A stretch of 39,793 nucleotides of DNA, from contig JAVEEG010000237.1 of NCBI GenBank assembly GCA_030840585.1, forward strand, positions 1 to 39,793. Reading direction: 5' to 3'. Under the pieces are notes generated by a model. It did no database searches. It had not been told where the DNA came from and saw only the letters and a program-made list of their open reading frames with translations. Position 1 is the stretch's first letter; each line of letters opens with the position of its first letter. This DNA comes from Frankiaceae bacterium (lineage in GTDB: Bacteria; Actinomycetota; Actinomycetes; JAFAQI01). Position numbers and translations under genes: made by a program. Below are positions 36,296-39,793 of this stretch, piece by piece.

Positions 36296-36661
36296 ATGCG
36301 TGACCCGTTCGGCCGGCACGCCCGGCGGCTGCGGCGTGCGCTGCGCGACGACCTGCCGGCCACCGAGCCCATCGAGGCATACGCCCGGGACGACACGCAG
36401 GGGGACTACTGGGTGCTCACCGGCCGGGAGCTGATCGTGCTCGGCGGCGCGCCGCTGGCGCCGCGCGGCCGCGTGCTGCTCAACGACGCTGTCGGCGCGG
36501 TCACCCCGGCGACGGTAGGGATCAGCGCGCACGTGCGCTCGCGCACCGGTAGCGGCGCCATCCTGATCGGCGCGTTCCGGACGTCGAACGGCGTCACTCG
36601 CCGGCTCGCCGCGCTGCTGGACCCAGGCAGCGACGAGCCGGAGCCCGGCCATGACGAGTGA
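36296..36661 (+). CDS. hypothetical protein
   Basis: 121 aa, MRDPFGRHARRLRRALRDDLPATEPIEAYARDDTQGDYWVLTGRELIVLGG.. Confidence 0.6.
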   Translation: MRDPFGRHARRLRRALRDDLPATEPIEAYARDDTQGDYWVLTGRELIVLGGAPLAPRGRVLLNDAVGAVTPATVGISAHVRSRTGSGAILIGAFRTSNGVTRRLAALLDPGSDEPEPGHDE

Positions 36662-36878
36662 CCGCGCGGCCGGCGAGAGCCCGCCGTGCGTCGGTTGCCT
36701 CGGTGACCGCCGCTGTTGGGTCTGCCTTGGTCAAGGGCGGCACGAAGGTCGCGAGGGACGCCTGAGCGGGGCGGCGTGCCGTCGCTGTCGCGGCACCGGA
36801 CGCTGCGCGTTGTGCTGCGACTTGAGCGCGCCGGACCGGCCGCACCCGCTCATTCGTTACCCGCTCTTGGTCCTGTGA
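36651..36878 (+). CDS. small Cys-rich (DnaJ-zinc-finger-like) protein
   Basis: CVGCLGDRRCWVCLGQGRHEGREGRLSGAACRRCRGTGRCALCC; overlaps upstream gene end. Confidence 0.6.
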   Translation: MTSDRAAGESPPCVGCLGDRRCWVCLGQGRHEGREGRLSGAACRRCRGTGRCALCCDLSAPDRPHPLIRYPLLVL

Positions 36879-36898
36879 CGGGCTGAGCCGGCGTCGGG

Positions 36899-37303
36899 CT
36901 ACTCGCTGATGATGACGTAGCTCGCCGTGCTGGTCGCCGCGGCGATGGTGCCGTTGGCGGTCGCGGTGAGCGTGGTCGTGCAGTTCAGGCCGCCCCACGC
37001 GCCGACCGAGCCGGTGCCCGGGCCATCGACGTGCGTGGTGTACGTCAGGCCGTCACAGAGGAGCTTCACGTCGGCGCCGCCGCTGGTGACGACGACGTTG
37101 ACCGTCCGGCGCACACCGCAGCTGCTGCACTCGACCGGCGGCGGGCCCTGGGTGGCGCAAGACGACGAGACGCCGGCGTTGACGTTCTGCAGCGTCGTGG
37201 CGCAGTAGGGGGTGAGCACGGAGATGGGGCCGGCGTGCGCGGCGGGGATCACAGCGGCGGCCGGCGCGAGCAGCGCGGCGGCGAGGATGAGGCGGGTGCG
37301 CAT
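36899..37303 (-). CDS. small secreted protein
   Basis: Signal peptide MRTRLILAAALLAPAAAVIPAAHA; CSSCG; Ser/Thr-rich. Confidence 0.65.
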   Translation of the reverse strand: MRTRLILAAALLAPAAAVIPAAHAGPISVLTPYCATTLQNVNAGVSSSCATQGPPPVECSSCGVRRTVNVVVTSGGADVKLLCDGLTYTTHVDGPGTGSVGAWGGLNCTTTLTATANGTIAAATSTASYVIISE

Positions 37304-37439
37304 TGGGCACCTTCCGGTCAGGGGATCACGGGCGGCGCACTGCTTCGCCGCGATCCGCGAAACTCCTTCCGGCGCCGACACTTTGTGTCACCGGGCGAGG
37401 ATCGGGCGGACGGGACCGGATCGGGGAGGGCTGCGGCTG

Positions 37440-38009
37440 ATGCGACGGGTGACCTACTCGATGGGCGTTTCCCTCGACGGCTACGTCACCGGCCCGACCG
37501 GCGGCATCGACTGGACCGGGCCCGACCCGGAGGTATTCAGCTTCGTCACCGACGAGATCCAGCAGGTAGGCGTCCACCTACTCGGCCGGCGGCTGTACGA
37601 GACGATGCTCTATTGGGAGACGGCCGACCAGGACCCATCGCTCGACGACGCGATGCTCGAATGGGCCGCAATCTGGAAGCGGCTGCCGAAGGTCGTCTTC
37701 TCCACCACGTTGACCGCCGTGGAGGGCAACGCCCGGCTCGCTACCGGCGGGCTCGCGGAGGAGATCGAGCGGTTACGGGCCGAGCGGGCGGACGGCGACA
37801 TCGCGATCGGCGGCCCGACGCTCGCGGCCCAAGCCGCCGACCTGGGTCTCATCGACGAATACCGGATGCGTCTTCATCCGGTTCTGGTGGGCGGCGGCAC
37901 GCCGTACTTCCACCGCCCGGCGAGCTACCTGAATCTCGACCTCGTCGAGAGTCGAACCTTCAGCTCGCAGGTGGTCTATCTGCGGTATCGGGTCGCGCCG
38001 AAGCAGTGA
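37440..38009 (+). CDS. dihydrofolate reductase / RibD C-terminal family protein
   Basis: MRRVTYSMGVSLDGYVTGPTGGIDW.., IAIGGPTLAAQAADLGLIDEYRMRLHPVLVGGGTPYF. Confidence 0.9.
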   Translation: MRRVTYSMGVSLDGYVTGPTGGIDWTGPDPEVFSFVTDEIQQVGVHLLGRRLYETMLYWETADQDPSLDDAMLEWAAIWKRLPKVVFSTTLTAVEGNARLATGGLAEEIERLRAERADGDIAIGGPTLAAQAADLGLIDEYRMRLHPVLVGGGTPYFHRPASYLNLDLVESRTFSSQVVYLRYRVAPKQ

Positions 38010-38927
38010 TGCCCCAGCGTCCGGACCACGTCTCTCCAGGATCGAGGACGACGAGCCCGGTGCCCGAGGCGAGCGCGTTAGGCGGTGCGGTCATGGGTTC
38101 GACACCCAGGCCGCGACGGCGCCGGCTCGGGTCCGGCAGCGCGTCGCCGGTGAACACTTCGACGTAGTCGTAGCTGCCGTCGACCCACAGCGACACCGCG
38201 CGATCCTGTTGCGGATGCGTGAGCGTCAGCGTGAACCGGCCGCCATCGTCGCGTCGTAGCCGGGTGAACGTGTAGTCGATCTCCGTCGTACCAATCGGGC
38301 GCGGCTCGCGGAAGTCGTACGGCGTGCCCTCCAAGCTGGCGACGCTGGTAGGGATCTGTTGCGCGCCGGTCTCTATCCACGCGTCGGCGGGAGGTGCAGC
38401 AACGCGTCGTCGATCGTTGCCGTGCCGGCGGTGAGGTACGGGTGCGCGCCGGCCGCGACGGGTGCCGGGCTGTCGCCGCGGTTGGTGATCGACTGCTCGA
38501 CCGACAGGCCGTTGTCGTCGAGCGCGTAGCGCACCGACACCTCGAGCGGCCAGGGATAACCGGGCTGCGGCCAGCTGGTGCAGCCAAGAGTGACGGCGGC
38601 GGAGTCGCGATCGACGACGTGCCAGCCGAGCCACCGGACCAGGCCGTGGATCGCGTTGTGCTGTTCGGGTTCGGTGAGCGAGAGCTGCTGCGGCTTGCCG
38701 TTCCACTCCCACTTGCCGTCCCGCACCCGATTGGGCCACGGGATCAACGTCTGCCCGCGCGCGCCGTCGGCCATGGCGTCGGCGGCGTAGCCGTCGAGCA
38801 CGTCGCTGTCCGCAACCCGATAGCTGCGGATGCCGCCACCGACCGTGACGACGACGGCCTCCTGGTCAGCGTGCCGAAGCACGATCTGTTCGCCCGACGG
38901 TGCCCATGTGTTCGCCACGGTGAGCAC
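37960..38927 (-). pseudogene. aldose 1-epimerase-like gene with an apparent single-base frameshift near 38395
   Basis: N-terminal frame ..EPEQHNAIHGLVRWLGW..VAAGAHPYLTAGTATIDDALLHLP then C-terminal frame ADAWIETGAQQIPTSVASLEGTPYDFREPRPIG.. Confidence 0.65.
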
Positions 38928-39021
38928 GTTCCCAGAACGCGCGCCGCGGACTCGTCCGGGCAACGGCTGGTGACACCGACCGCGTCGCGGGTGTAGGAAA
39001 ACGCCTAACGACACACGACCG

Positions 39022-39780
39022 GTGGGGGCCATGACGGGTCAGGTGGCAGCGCGCGGGCGCATTGCTCCCGGCGCGATCGTCCTTCCGCTGCTCGTCGTGG
39101 CGGCGATCGCGTGGACGCTCACGGTGCGCGCCGGCAATGGCTCGATGGGCATGTCGGCGGCCGCGTTCGTCGTCGCGTGGATCGTGATGATGGTCGCGAT
39201 GATGTTGCCGGCCGTCGCGCCGGTGGTCGCGCTGTACGCGCTGGCTGCCCGCCGCCAACTGGTCGCGGCGGTCCCGGTCTTCGTCAGCGGCTACCTGCTG
39301 GTCTGGGCCGTGTCGGCGGTTCCGGCGTACGCCGTCGCCGGCGCGGTCAACGACCCGCTGATGAACGGCGAGACCTGGGTGCAGCGCGTCGTCGGTGTCA
39401 CGTTGCTCGCCGCCGCGGTGTACCAGCTGTCGCCGTTGAAGGCGATCTGCCTGCGGCACTGCCGGTCGCCGCTGTCGTTCTTCACCGCCCGTACGTCGAG
39501 CCTTCGCACTGTGCCGGCCGCGTTTCGTGCCGGCGTCGGTCATGGCTTGTACTGCCTCGGTTGTTGCTGGGCGCTGATGGCGATCCTCGTCGTGCTCGGC
39601 GGGATGCAGCTCGCTTGGGCGCTGGCACTCGCCGCAATCATCACGCTGGAAAAGCTCGCGCCCGGTGGCCCGGCGATCGCCCGGGTCGTGGCCGGCGCGG
39701 AGGGCGGTCTCGGTCTCGCGATCGTGATCTCGCCGGGAATCGTCACGCACTTGATCTCGATGCCGTCCATGTCCATGTGA
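39022..39780 (+). CDS. DUF2182-type integral membrane protein
   Basis: WIVMMVAMMLPAVAPVVALYA, LSPLKAICLRHCRSPLSFF, GVGHGLYCLGCCWALMAILVVLGGMQLAWALALAAIITLEKLAP. Confidence 0.85.
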   Translation: MGAMTGQVAARGRIAPGAIVLPLLVVAAIAWTLTVRAGNGSMGMSAAAFVVAWIVMMVAMMLPAVAPVVALYALAARRQLVAAVPVFVSGYLLVWAVSAVPAYAVAGAVNDPLMNGETWVQRVVGVTLLAAAVYQLSPLKAICLRHCRSPLSFFTARTSSLRTVPAAFRAGVGHGLYCLGCCWALMAILVVLGGMQLAWALALAAIITLEKLAPGGPAIARVVAGAEGGLGLAIVISPGIVTHLISMPSMSM

Positions 39781-39793
39781 GGAGGCGCTATGT

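Overview
High-GC actinobacterial chromosomal segment with about 35 supportable CDSs and no rRNA or tRNA genes recognised. Most of it (about 9.7-39.8 kb) is ordinary chromosome: S53 peptidase, MerR/AurF-like pair, BNR-repeat protein, GH92 and GH36-like hydrolases, GGDEF and GGDEF-EAL proteins, PHP metallohydrolase, MFS transporters, P-loop kinases, MerB-like protein, TetR, RibD-C reductases, aldose epimerase and DUF2182. The unusual part is about 2.93-9.69 kb. The 3' end of msrA (codons [28 protein letters not shown]..) recurs as six further diverged, direct, same-strand copies (about 3857, 5715, 6958, 8007, 9086, 9588) spaced about 0.4-1.9 kb apart. One or a few small accessory genes lie between copies: a hypothetical ORF, a MazF/PemK-like toxin with upstream partner, small membrane-anchored proteins, an SGNH-hydrolase lipoprotein and a tiny ORF. 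There is no recognisable recombinase in the window. The last, most degenerate copy is followed directly by a perfect 12-bp-stem hairpin that looks like the displaced msrA terminator. I interpret this as an integron-like gene-cassette array, or serial integration accretion, that uses the msrA 3' end as its attachment site. The repeats carry shared non-msrA borders, and several contain internal and terminal inverted complementarity. All calls are from reading the sequence; no database search was run.
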